A DNA stretch of 34,928 nt, taken from Candidatus Hydrothermarchaeota archaeon (GTDB lineage: Archaea; Hydrothermarchaeota; Hydrothermarchaeia; Hydrothermarchaeales; BMS3B). The DNA is taken from assembly GCA_015521565.1 (NCBI GenBank), contig WANX01000124.1, positions 1 to 34,928 on the forward strand. Reading direction: 5' to 3'. This document shows positions 14,768 through 22,413 of this stretch, in pieces. The stretch's first letter is position 1. The number at the start of each line of letters is the position of its first letter. The translations under genes and the position numbers were made by a program. The notes beneath the pieces were generated by a model. It made no database searches. It saw nothing but the letters and a program-made list of their open reading frames with translations, and had not been told where the DNA came from.

Positions 14768-15295
14768 TTACTCCACCTTCGTTATTGTAAGCTCATAGTT
14801 CTCCTCGCTTTCATTGAATCTGTACTCGGCAACAAACATCTCCATGTTGAATATCTCCTCCAGAATTCCGCACAGCATTCCAGCCTCCAGGTTGTACACC
14901 GGAGGAAGAGACTTAACACCCAGGCCAGAAGGCGCATCCCTTATAATAGCCCTCATGCTCGGCAGTTCCGTGTCGAGCTCCAGTATCTCTATCTGACCGA
15001 ACCCCGTATTTCTCAGGATTATGGAGCACAGCTCATAGATTCTGGTCTGCTCACTGACCTCGCTGAGCTCCGGATACTGCTTGAGCACAAGCTGGGCATA
15101 TTTCTTCCCCATATCCCTTCCTATAAGGCGCAGAAGCATCTCGGAGCCCTCTCCTATTATTTTGTAGAGGCTCAGCCGCAGGGTGCTCAGCGTCTCGCTG
15201 AATATTATGGTACACCTCTCATTCATCATTATGGGATGGCCGGTCTCATCGTCCAGCCATATGTAGGGTATGTACTTTTTCGAATTCTGCTTCAT
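14768..15295 (-). CDS. V4R (4-vinyl reductase) domain protein
   Basis: A 175-residue cytoplasmic protein whose C-terminal half has the V4R signature: a middle helix bundle (EGSEMLLRLIGRDMGKKYAQ), then YNLEAGMLCGILEEIFNMEM and a strand ending EENYELTITKVE. V4R domains bind small hydrophobic or tetrapyrrole-like ligands, and some have a zinc- or Cys-based site; here Cys28, CSIIL and MLCGIL are candidates. Its position between a LysR regulator (adjacent, 1 nt) and tusA suggests a sensor for the sulfur operon. Ligand unknown. Confidence 0.75.
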   Translation of the reverse strand: MKQNSKKYIPYIWLDDETGHPIMMNERCTIIFSETLSTLRLSLYKIIGEGSEMLLRLIGRDMGKKYAQLVLKQYPELSEVSEQTRIYELCSIILRNTGFGQIEILELDTELPSMRAIIRDAPSGLGVKSLPPVYNLEAGMLCGILEEIFNMEMFVAEYRFNESEENYELTITKVE

Positions 15296-16222
15296 TTAAC
15301 CGCCTCTCACACGGTATTTTTGCAGAAGCTCAGTACCCTTTTCCACAAGATACGAATAGAAGTCGGCTATAACTGGATTCTCCAGGGCTTTCTCAGTGGT
15401 TATTGCATATATCGGCCGCTCGTCGGTGAAGTCCCTTATCTCCTTTATCACCACAAGCCCTCCCTCCTCATACCGCTTGGAGAGCACATAGCTTGCTATC
15501 GCAGTGCCCAGACCGGAGGAGACGCCGTATATCTGGGAGAAGATGTCATTCACGCTGCACTCAATTTTCTGCTCCTTTTCTATGTTTTTGAGCTCTTTAA
15601 GAGTGTCCTCTATGGCCGTGCTGCTGTATCCCTTATTGAGCGTAACCATGGGGTATGACAGAACGTCTTCAACTGTAACCTCATCTTTGACCGCAAGCTC
15701 ATGAGTTGGAGGAACAATCAGAACAAAGCGGTCATATCCTATCTCCTCCACCCTGTATCCATCGTCCAGCTTTAGAGGTGCCGGATACCCCGCAAGCACA
15801 ACACTCACCTCTCCATGCTCCAGCAGCTCCAGACACGTGTACTCGCCGGTGAGCTTCACCCGCACGTCCACATCCGGCTGCACCCTCTTGTAGCCCATCT
15901 GTATCTCCGCTATTATGGGCACGCCAACGCAGCCTATAGCGATGTTGACTATCTTTGTGGTCAGGTTTTTTATCCCCTTTTTTGTCTTTTCAAGCAGTGT
16001 AAAAAGTTCCCGTATGCTGTTGTACGCTATTTCTCCCTCTCTGGTTAATTTTACACCGCTGACATTTCTCTCAAGAAGCCGCGCCTCAAAAAACTTCTCC
16101 ACCGCATCGATGTGCAGACTTATTGTACTCACACTCATACCGAGGGTCTTTGAGGCCCCGAGAAAACTTCCCTCTTCAACAACCTCTTTAAAAGTGTTGA
16201 GGTAGTCCAGCCTCAGCTTCAT
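15296..16222 (-). CDS. LysR-type transcriptional regulator
   Basis: A 308-residue protein with an N-terminal winged helix-turn-helix (LDYLNTFKEVVEEGSFLGAS, then LGMSVSTISLHIDAVEKFF) and a periplasmic-binding-like effector domain (VNIAIGCVGVPIIAEI, FVLIVPPTHELAVKDEVTVED, GLGTAIASYVLSKRY). Full-length LTTRs are common in bacteria and less so in archaea. It is the first gene of its operon, so it probably controls the sulfur genes transcribed with it. The promoter has an inverted repeat (16247-16277) over the predicted transcript start, a likely autoregulatory site. ATG 16222 has only a weak upstream ribosome site (AGGTG). Confidence 0.9.
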   Translation of the reverse strand: MKLRLDYLNTFKEVVEEGSFLGASKTLGMSVSTISLHIDAVEKFFEARLLERNVSGVKLTREGEIAYNSIRELFTLLEKTKKGIKNLTTKIVNIAIGCVGVPIIAEIQMGYKRVQPDVDVRVKLTGEYTCLELLEHGEVSVVLAGYPAPLKLDDGYRVEEIGYDRFVLIVPPTHELAVKDEVTVEDVLSYPMVTLNKGYSSTAIEDTLKELKNIEKEQKIECSVNDIFSQIYGVSSGLGTAIASYVLSKRYEEGGLVVIKEIRDFTDERPIYAITTEKALENPVIADFYSYLVEKGTELLQKYRVRGG

Positions 16223-16246
16223 TTAAGCACCTATTTTTATTATTCT

Positions 16247-16277
16247 GATAACCACTTTAAGAGTTTTCGAAATTATC
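16247..16277. promoter_or_regulatory. Inverted repeat over the start of the LysR-sulfur operon
   Basis: GATAA (16247-16251) and TTATC (16273-16277) flank 21 bp, centred near the start predicted from the TATA-like box at 16290-16297. Its location fits a repressor or autoregulator site for the LysR-type protein. Confidence 0.4.
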
Positions 16278-16289
16278 ATAAAAGGGAAG

Positions 16290-16297
16290 TTATAAAA
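16290..16297 (-). promoter_or_regulatory. TATA-like box of the LysR-sulfur operon
   Basis: TTTTATAA on the minus strand is centred at 16293.5 and predicts a start near 16267 with a leader of ~45 nt. The surrounding 120 bp is strongly A/T-rich, unlike the coding regions. Confidence 0.5.
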
Positions 16298-16345
16298 TAG
16301 TTTAAGTTCTGCTAAAATTCTTTTTTTGTATTAAGGAATGGGCTC

Positions 16346-17014
16346 TCACGACTCCTGCAGGTATCCGCCCCTCATCCTCAGAATTCTGTCTGTCTGCGCG
16401 GCAAGCTCCCTGTTGTGGGTGACCAGCAGCACTGTTACCCCTTCTTTTCTGTTCATGCGGGTGAGCAGCTCCATCACCTGGGCTTCAGACTCCTCGTCCA
16501 GGTCGCCAGTTGGTTCATCTGCCAGAATTATCTCAGGCCGGTTGATGAATGCCCGCGCCACAGCCACTCTGCGCTGCTCTCCTCCGGAAAGCTGTGAGGG
16601 ATACGCTCCGGCTATGTGCTCCAGGCCAAGGCGCTCCAGCAGCTCCATGGCGCGTTCTTCATGGTGCCTCTCCACCCTGCCGGATAGCGCCACCGGAAGC
16701 AGGAGATTCGCCTTAACGTTAAGGGTGGGTATCAGGCTTGAGAACTGAAACATGAAACCAATTTTCTTATTTCTGAAGCGTGAAAGCTCCTCGTCGGAGA
16801 GGCTCCATATATCGGTTCCGTCTATCAGCACCCTTCCGTAGGACGGTCTTGTAAGTCCGCCTATCATCGAAAGCAGTGTGGTCTTTCCGCTTCCCGAGTG
16901 TCCCACAATTGAGACAAACTCACCTCTCTCCACGCTGAAATTCACGCCTCTCACAGCTTTCAGCTCCTGTCCTCCAATGCTGTATATTTTTGTAAGCCTC
17001 TCGGCAACTATCAT
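16346..17014 (-). CDS. ABC transporter ATPase, MacB/LolD type
   Basis: A 222-residue ATPase with Walker A GHSGSGKTT, Q-loop MFQFSSLIPTL, signature LSGGEQRRVAVARA, Walker B IILADEPTGDLD and switch His in LLVTHN. Sequence and length match LolD/MacB-type ATPases, which work with FtsX-like permeases in mechanotransmission rather than channel transport. It starts inside the stop of the permease gene (ATGA at 17011-17014). The pair lies beside the nosL operon, which has a second such ABC transporter; the substrate is unknown. Confidence 0.9.
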   Translation of the reverse strand: MIVAERLTKIYSIGGQELKAVRGVNFSVERGEFVSIVGHSGSGKTTLLSMIGGLTRPSYGRVLIDGTDIWSLSDEELSRFRNKKIGFMFQFSSLIPTLNVKANLLLPVALSGRVERHHEERAMELLERLGLEHIAGAYPSQLSGGEQRRVAVARAFINRPEIILADEPTGDLDEESEAQVMELLTRMNRKEGVTVLLVTHNRELAAQTDRILRMRGGYLQES

Positions 17015-18207
17015 CTTTCACCCAGCCTTATTGCATCGTAGGGCTCCAGCTCTGCGCTCCTGTACGCAGGATAGAAGCTTGCCACTGTGGCCAGAACCAG
17101 GGCCACATCAATGGTGGCGATGCTTATCAGAGCCACGTAGAGCTTGCTCGGAAGCAGGTAGGGCATCCTCAGGAACCCCACTATGAGCTCCTGGAAAACA
17201 GAAAGAAACAGGTAGCCCGTCAGCATGCCCAGAACGCTCCCGGCGGTTGCAAGCAAATAAGCCTCCACCACCACCTGTCCGAAGATAAAGCGCTTTGTAG
17301 CACCCAGGGCTCTGAGAATGCCGAACTCACGGCGCCGCTCATTCACACTCATGGATAGTATAACTGAAACGAGTATTACGGCAGTCAGCCAGGTTAGAGC
17401 GCTGAGCACCAGAAGGCTGCGCAGCAGAACCTGCATTTGCCTCTTAACATTGCTGAGCGCTTTCTCTGCCACAACTGCACGAAGCTCTGGAAACTGAAAT
17501 TCTATGGCCCTCGCTATGCTCACCGGATCAGCATCCGGTTCCAGCTGCACCATCAGAGCCGAGACCTGCCCTGGCTTAAGTGGCATATCTGCGATTTCCG
17601 GATACTCCCTGGAGCGCTCCGCCAGCCAGTACAGCCTGTCCACGGGGATAAAAACACCCCTGTCAAAGCTGGCCACACCGGTTGCAGGCATCCTCGCCAC
17701 AACTGTGAAGGTAAACCCGTATAGCTGAATCTGGGAGCCCGGTATCCAGCCGTACCCTGAGCCAGCAATGGCCTCAAAGGCTCCCAGTGCCCCCACCTGC
17801 TTTTCCACCCACGGGTTTACTATGAAGTCCCTGGCCGGGTCAAACCCCACTATGTACACCCCCTCCCTGAAGCAGCACCCCTCCCTTGTCTCCACCATGA
17901 CAATGGGGGCCACTCCAGCAACGTCTTCCAGGGTAGCTATCCTGTCCGCATAACTCAGACTGAAATACCCTCCGGGGGAGGTGCCGAGTAGTATGGACCC
18001 CTCCGGCTCTGCGCCTCCCGGCAGCACCATAATATCAGCACCCAGCTGTGCCATCCCCAGCTCCAGGGTTGAGGACATGCTCTTCATGAGCATAATAGAG
18101 GAGAACAGGGCCGAGGAGGCAATGGCTATTGCCACCACTATCCCCAGGGTCCTGAACTTTCTCATCCTCAGATTCTGCAGGGCCAGATGCAGAAGACCCA
18201 TTTTCAT
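17011..18207 (-). CDS. FtsX/MacB-like ABC permease
   Basis: A 398-residue permease with the FtsX/MacB topology: one N-terminal helix (LGIVVAIAIASSALFSSIML), a ~210-residue external domain, and three C-terminal helices containing the family motif EFGILRALGATKRFIFGQVV. The external domain has a Cys pair in ETREGCCFREG, unusual for a MacB core and a possible metal or disulfide site. It is cotranscribed with the ATPase downstream. ATG 18207 is about 3 nt from the start predicted by TATTTATC (18233-18240). Divergent from nosL. Confidence 0.9.
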   Translation of the reverse strand: MKMGLLHLALQNLRMRKFRTLGIVVAIAIASSALFSSIMLMKSMSSTLELGMAQLGADIMVLPGGAEPEGSILLGTSPGGYFSLSYADRIATLEDVAGVAPIVMVETREGCCFREGVYIVGFDPARDFIVNPWVEKQVGALGAFEAIAGSGYGWIPGSQIQLYGFTFTVVARMPATGVASFDRGVFIPVDRLYWLAERSREYPEIADMPLKPGQVSALMVQLEPDADPVSIARAIEFQFPELRAVVAEKALSNVKRQMQVLLRSLLVLSALTWLTAVILVSVILSMSVNERRREFGILRALGATKRFIFGQVVVEAYLLATAGSVLGMLTGYLFLSVFQELIVGFLRMPYLLPSKLYVALISIATIDVALVLATVASFYPAYRSAELEPYDAIRLGER

Positions 18208-18226
18208 ACTTTTAGGGTAGAGCCGT

Positions 18227-18248
18227 GGACAAGATAAATATTTTGTCC
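18227..18248. promoter_or_regulatory. Inverted repeat GGACAA-N10-TTGTCC over the permease promoter
   Basis: Perfect 6-bp arms (18227-18232 and 18243-18248) surround the TATA-like box TATTTATC (18233-18240), nearly sharing its centre. A protein bound here would occlude TBP, so it is a good repressor-operator candidate for the minus-strand ABC operon. Confidence 0.45.
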
Positions 18249-18269
18249 AGAGCTCCAGGCCATCAATTT

Positions 18270-18283
18270 CGCGTTCTGACGCG
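18270..18283. promoter_or_regulatory. Second inverted repeat in the nosL/ABC divergent region
   Basis: CGCGT (18270-18274) and ACGCG (18279-18283) flank a 4-nt spacer midway between the two divergent promoters. It may be a regulator site; no further support. Confidence 0.3.
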
Positions 18284-18352
18284 TTATTCTACTTTTTCCA
18301 GGATAATCTGAAAGCTGTAATTCTTTTTTCTGACGATTTCAGGGATTAGATT

Positions 18353-18360
18353 TTTATATG
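18353..18360 (+). promoter_or_regulatory. TATA-like box of the nosL operon
   Basis: TTTATATG is centred at 18356.5 and predicts a start at about 18383, so nosL (ATG 18381) is effectively leaderless. Confidence 0.55.
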
Positions 18361-18380
18361 TTTTCTATACTGTTAGCATC

Positions 18381-18854
18381 ATGCGGCTACTGCTGCTACT
18401 GGTACTGCTCCTGCTCCTCACCGCTGGATGCGCCCAGAAGGGAGAGCGCATAGTTTCACCCACCCTTGAGCCGGTGCCGATTCCCGGGAAGGTGCGCTGT
18501 CCAGAGTGCGGAATGTTCGTCAGTGACTATGAGAACTGGGCGTGCCAGGCAATACTCAGCAGCAGAGAGGTGGTTTTCTTCGACGAGCCGGGGGATATGT
18601 TTCTGTACCGGCAAAAGCACAGCGGCAGTATTCTCAGAATTTACTGCAGAGACTATTACACCCAGAAATGGGTGTCTGCTTCGGAGGCGTACTTTGTTGT
18701 AAATTCAGTAATCTCCACCCCTATGGGTTTCGGCATTGCTGTATTCTCCAGCAGGGAGGACGCCGAGAACTTCCGCCGTGAGTACTCCATGGGCCCCGCA
18801 ACAGAGGTACTCACCTTTGAGGAGGTCCTCCGGAGGGGTGTGAAGCCGCCATGA
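18381..18854 (+). CDS. nosL: NosL-family copper-binding lipoprotein
   Basis: A 157-residue lipoprotein: signal ending LTAGC (Cys17), then the NosL core with CPECGMFVSDY (Cys40, Cys43, Met45), ENWACQAIL, VVFFDEPGDMFLY, and later the DYYTQKWVSASEAYFV and STPMGFGIAVF segments. NosL proteins bind Cu(I) through the Cys/Met site and help mature copper enzymes such as nitrous oxide reductase; many relatives sit in other metalloenzyme contexts. No nosZ is in the window. First gene of a five-gene operon; its stop overlaps the next start. Confidence 0.92.
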   Translation: MRLLLLLVLLLLLTAGCAQKGERIVSPTLEPVPIPGKVRCPECGMFVSDYENWACQAILSSREVVFFDEPGDMFLYRQKHSGSILRIYCRDYYTQKWVSASEAYFVVNSVISTPMGFGIAVFSSREDAENFRREYSMGPATEVLTFEEVLRRGVKPP

Positions 18855-19156
18855 AACCAAGACCCTGGAAACTTGTGACCCTCCTTCTGCTTCTCCAGTT
18901 AATCACATTTGCACTTATGGCTGCATCACAGCCAGCAAGAACTGTGCTGGAAGAAAAGCGCAGCATCTCGAAAGCCCTGGGACTGACCGACCTCTCCATA
19001 GCAACAGACTGTTACTCCACCCGCAACCCGAGCACAGTTGACTTTTCAGGCTGCTTCCGGGACCTTCCAGCACAGCTGTGCTACCATGCCTCCTGCACAG
19101 GCTTCGCATCACCATCCTTCAGGGGATTCGGGACGAGGATAGAGGTGGAGCGATGA
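18851..19156 (+). CDS. Small exported protein with four cysteines, nosL operon
   Basis: No family recognised. A 101-residue protein with an N-terminal signal anchor (LVTLLLLLQLITFALMAASQ), a short helical stretch (TVLEEKRSISKALGL) and a Cys-containing C-terminal half with Cys in TDCYST, SGCFRD and QLCYHASC plus one His. The spacing allows two disulfides or a metal site. It overlaps nosL at its start and the permease at its end (both ATGA), so it is firmly part of the operon. A soluble partner of the permease or of NosL is the natural guess. Confidence 0.65.
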   Translation: MKPRPWKLVTLLLLLQLITFALMAASQPARTVLEEKRSISKALGLTDLSIATDCYSTRNPSTVDFSGCFRDLPAQLCYHASCTGFASPSFRGFGTRIEVER

Positions 19157-20310
19157 GTCTCAGGAAGCACCTCAACATTCTGGACTACGCCGTGCACTTT
19201 ATGCTGCGGCGCAGGGGGAAGAACATCGCAACAGTGCTTGTCTTCACCCTGGTGGTTTTCATGCTCGCCAGCGTTGTGATGATGATGGGCTCCCTCAGGG
19301 AAGAGGCGGAGAACACCCTGGCTCTCGCCCCGGATATAACTGTGCAGAAAATTGTCGCTGGCAGACAGGGGCTGGTGCCCCTAAGCTATGCCTCCAGGAT
19401 TCAGGATATACGGGGTGTCAGCCGGGTTGAAGGCCGGATATGGGGGTACTACTACGACGCGCTTGAGGACGCCACCTACACCATAATCGGGGTTGAGCAC
19501 CTGCCCTTCAGGGTGGTGGAAGGCAGAGCACCCCGGGGGCAGGAGGTCGTAGTGGGCGAGGCCATAGCAAAGCGGAAACGAATAATTCCGGGAGACAGGA
19601 TAATCCTCCGCGACCACAGAGGAAACTACGTCAAATTTACTGTGGTGGGTGTTTTCTCCCCCAGGTCATCGCTCCAGAGTGCAGACATCATAGCAATGCC
19701 CGGGAGCATCGCCAGGGAGTTCTTTGGAATACCCGACGACAGGGCCAACGACCTTGCGGTGTACGTGGCAAACCCGGCAGAACTTACCAACATTGCCTAC
19801 AAGATATCCCTGGCACTGCCAGATGCCCGTGTTCTCACAAGACAGCAAATACGCGAGACCTACGACGCCATCTTTGGCTGGCGTTCCGGCGTTTTTCTTG
19901 CCGCCATCTTTGGTGCAATTCTTGCCTTTGCCATTCTGGTATGGGATCGCGCCTCTGGGCTGACTGCAGAGGAGAAAAAGGAGATAGGCATTCTGAAAGC
20001 GCTGGGCTGGAGCACCGAGGATGTGCTGGAGATGCGCACCTGCGAAGGCGTGCTGCTGGCGCTTAACTCCTATCTGCTGGGAATAATACTCGCCTATATT
20101 CATGTCTTCTACCTGAACGCTCCGCTGCTCAGGCCTGTGCTCCTGGGCTGGTCCACCCTCTACCCGAGCTTTGAGCTTATGCCCGCGCTGTCGCTGGAAG
20201 ACCTGCTCCTCATCTTCATGGTGAGCGTGGTTCCCTTCATGGCAGCCGTGATTGTACCCTCCTGGAGGGCCAGCACCATAGACCCTGATGAGGCCATGCG
20301 GGGTGTATAG
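19153..20310 (+). CDS. FtsX/MacB-like ABC permease, nosL operon
   Basis: About 385 residues: N-terminal helix (NIATVLVFTLVVFMLASVVM), a ~220-residue external domain without Cys, and three C-terminal helices with the motif KKEIGILKALGWSTEDVLEM. This is the LolC/E-MacB topology, which transmits ATPase motion to an outside domain or partner. ATG 19153 overlaps the previous stop; the frame opens earlier (19078), but that part lies inside the upstream gene. The matching ATPase follows at once. Similar ABC pairs accompany NosL proteins in some bacteria; the substrate remains undefined. Confidence 0.9.
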   Translation: MSLRKHLNILDYAVHFMLRRRGKNIATVLVFTLVVFMLASVVMMMGSLREEAENTLALAPDITVQKIVAGRQGLVPLSYASRIQDIRGVSRVEGRIWGYYYDALEDATYTIIGVEHLPFRVVEGRAPRGQEVVVGEAIAKRKRIIPGDRIILRDHRGNYVKFTVVGVFSPRSSLQSADIIAMPGSIAREFFGIPDDRANDLAVYVANPAELTNIAYKISLALPDARVLTRQQIRETYDAIFGWRSGVFLAAIFGAILAFAILVWDRASGLTAEEKKEIGILKALGWSTEDVLEMRTCEGVLLALNSYLLGIILAYIHVFYLNAPLLRPVLLGWSTLYPSFELMPALSLEDLLLIFMVSVVPFMAAVIVPSWRASTIDPDEAMRGV

Positions 20311-20994
20311 GTGATACGCTGCGAAAAGACAACAAAGGTGTACAACAGGGGGAAGCCCAACGAGGTGGTGGCTGTCAGAGGGGTCAGTCTGGAAATCCGG
20401 GGAGGCGAGGTTGCTGTGCTCCGGGGACCCAGCGGCAGCGGCAAGACAACACTGCTAACCCTTATTGGCTGTGCTGCGAGGCCAACCTCCGGCAGGGTTT
20501 TTGTCCTCGGCAGGGAAGTTTCCAGACTGCCCGAAAGATTCCTCACACGGTTCCGGAGGGAGCATGTGGGCATAATCTTCCAGCAGTTCAACCTCATCCC
20601 GGAGCTCAGTGTGCTCCAGAACGTGGTAATTCCCCTCGTGCCCACCCCCACCCGGCCCGAGGAAGCGGAGGAACGCGCCATGGAGCTGCTGGAGCGCCTT
20701 GGCCTGGAGCACAGACACCACTTCAGGGTCAGAGAGCTCAGCGGGGGTGAAATGCAGCGCGTTGCGATTGCCAGAGCGCTTGTCAACCAGCCGGAGGTTA
20801 TCATAGCCGACGAGCCCACCGCCCACCTGGATTCGTCGCTTGCGGGGGACTTCCTCGAGATAATGCAGCAGCTGCAAAATGAGGGAAAGACAATAGTTAT
20901 AGCCACCCACGACCCGCTGGTATATGAACATGAGCTGGTTGATGTGGTGTTTGATATGCGGGACGGCAGACTGGTAGAGGTAGAAAGGAGATGA
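20311..20994 (+). CDS. ABC transporter ATPase, MacB/LolD type, nosL operon
   Basis: A 227-residue ATPase with GPSGSGKTT (Walker A), FQQFNLIPEL (Q-loop), LSGGEMQRVAIARA (signature), VIIADEPTAHLD (Walker B) and the switch His in IATHDP. The start is GTG 20311 immediately after the permease stop. It resembles the minus-strand paralogue (16346-17014) along its whole length, so the two ABC systems probably arose by duplication. The stop overlaps the next start (ATGA). Confidence 0.9.
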   Translation: MIRCEKTTKVYNRGKPNEVVAVRGVSLEIRGGEVAVLRGPSGSGKTTLLTLIGCAARPTSGRVFVLGREVSRLPERFLTRFRREHVGIIFQQFNLIPELSVLQNVVIPLVPTPTRPEEAEERAMELLERLGLEHRHHFRVRELSGGEMQRVAIARALVNQPEVIIADEPTAHLDSSLAGDFLEIMQQLQNEGKTIVIATHDPLVYEHELVDVVFDMRDGRLVEVERR

Positions 20995-22010
20995 TACTCA
21001 ACTTCTGGGTGCTCAGTCAGCTCCTCGGTCTTGCCGTTGTGCTCCTCCTGAGCATATACGCTGCACTGCAGGGAATTCGCATCCTGCTGCGCTGGCGACC
21101 TGGAAGTGCTACTGAGGAGCAGCTGGAGCTGGAGAAGCGCAGCTATCTGGTCTCGACGCTGGTGCAGTACGCCCTTGCGTTCCAGGTGCTCTCCCTTCTG
21201 CTTTTTGTGGCAACCGCGGACTATCTGGCAGGTTTCATCAGCGGAGCCATGTGCGCCTTTGGTTCGCTAAACGCCAACGACTACGGGTTCAGGGCGCTGG
21301 CTGTAAAGATAGCGGCCATTTTTGCCTACTCCTCATGGCTCGTAATAAACTATCTGGACTCCCGGACGGTGGACTATCCCCTGGTAAAACAGAAGTATGC
21401 CCTTCTTCTGCTTCTCCTTCCACTGCTCATTGCAGACATCTACCTGGAAGTTCGCTTCTACACTGGGATAAAGGCGGACGTCATCACCTCATGCTGCGGC
21501 TCTGTACTGCGCAGCCTGGACAATCCCTACGGTTTTGTGGCCATGCGCTTTCCCGGCGAGCTCGCCATGCTCCTGTTTTTCGGCTCCGTCTCTGCCGCAG
21601 CTGTGCTGCATCTGGTCCATCTGCGAACCTCCCGCCTCGCCTTTCCTGCAGGACTTGCCAGCCTCGCCGCCTTTTTGGCCTCCCTCCTCGCCATGTTCAC
21701 CTTCCTGAGCCCCTACTTCAACGTGGTGCTCTTCGGCCTGCCAACGCAGCACCGGTGCCCCTTTGAGGTTCTGCGCAGTCCTGCGGTGGGCTACACCCTG
21801 TACGCACTCATATTCACCGCGGGTGTGTCCGGCTCAATGGTGGCGCTGGCGGAGCTTCTCAAGAGGAAAAATTCACTGCGCGAGGACGCCACAAAGCTTC
21901 AGAGAACACTTGCCAGGTTATCCCTTGCCGCCTTAGCGGGCTCTCTCATCCTGTCCCTCGCCTTTATGCTTTTCTTCTACTCTGTGGTTGGAACCATCTT
22001 CTACCACTGA
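20991..22010 (+). CDS. Polytopic membrane protein with conserved-looking Cys motifs, nosL operon
   Basis: No named family recognised. It has 339 residues and about eight membrane helices. Loops near helix ends carry GAMCAFGSLNANDYG (Cys88), VITSCCGSVL (Cys168, Cys169) and TQHRCPFEVL (Cys256), with a His two residues before the last. The arrangement suggests an extracytoplasmic metal- or thiol-handling site. It is translationally coupled to the ATPase and ends the operon. Its last 78 bp overlap the 3' end of the convergent JAMM gene. A membrane component for copper or thiol delivery with NosL is inference. Confidence 0.75.
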   Translation: MILNFWVLSQLLGLAVVLLLSIYAALQGIRILLRWRPGSATEEQLELEKRSYLVSTLVQYALAFQVLSLLLFVATADYLAGFISGAMCAFGSLNANDYGFRALAVKIAAIFAYSSWLVINYLDSRTVDYPLVKQKYALLLLLLPLLIADIYLEVRFYTGIKADVITSCCGSVLRSLDNPYGFVAMRFPGELAMLLFFGSVSAAAVLHLVHLRTSRLAFPAGLASLAAFLASLLAMFTFLSPYFNVVLFGLPTQHRCPFEVLRSPAVGYTLYALIFTAGVSGSMVALAELLKRKNSLREDATKLQRTLARLSLAALAGSLILSLAFMLFFYSVVGTIFYH

Positions 22011-22406
22011 CAGCTCCTCCCGCCTGAACTTTCCGGAGTCTTCATCCCACACCCAGGATGCGGCCTCCCCCCTGAGGTTGATTATGACATAGCTTGCATC
22101 ATGCCAGCTCGCCCTGGCCCGGTCGATACCTGAGGGCACAACTCCTCCGTGGGGATGGGAGTGGTAGAACCCCAGCACCTCAAGTGAGCGCTCCTCGATA
22201 TCTGAGATCACCCTGACCAGCTCCTCCGGGTCAATGGTGTACTCAACCTCCGGCATGGGTGAAACGTTCCTGCATTGATACACTGCCCTTACATACCGGC
22301 GGCCGCCCCTTCGTATGCCAGCAACCACGCCGCACGCTTCCCGGGGTGCACACCTGCGGGCATGCTCAAGCATATCCCTCAGCAGCTTTCTGGGAATCAG
22401 AAGCAT
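21933..22406 (-). CDS. JAB1/MPN (JAMM) metalloprotease-like protein
   Basis: About 157 residues. JAMM core: REACGVVAG with the catalytic Glu, then LGFYHSHPHGGVVPSGIDRA, which supplies the zinc-binding H-x-H and the distal Ser/Asp (S-x2-D). Archaeal JAMM proteins remove SAMP/ubiquitin-like modifiers or act in sulfur transfer to cysteine or cofactors. ATG 22406 is taken because the longer frame to 22448 would run into the upstream gene. It starts 8 nt after the PQQ-repeat lipoprotein stop. Its hydrophilic C-terminal tail is encoded antisense to the end of the convergent membrane-protein gene. Confidence 0.85.
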   Translation of the reverse strand: MLLIPRKLLRDMLEHARRCAPREACGVVAGIRRGGRRYVRAVYQCRNVSPMPEVEYTIDPEELVRVISDIEERSLEVLGFYHSHPHGGVVPSGIDRARASWHDASYVIINLRGEAASWVWDEDSGKFRREELSVVEDGSNHRVEEKHKGEGQDERAR

Positions 22407-22413
22407 GACTCCA

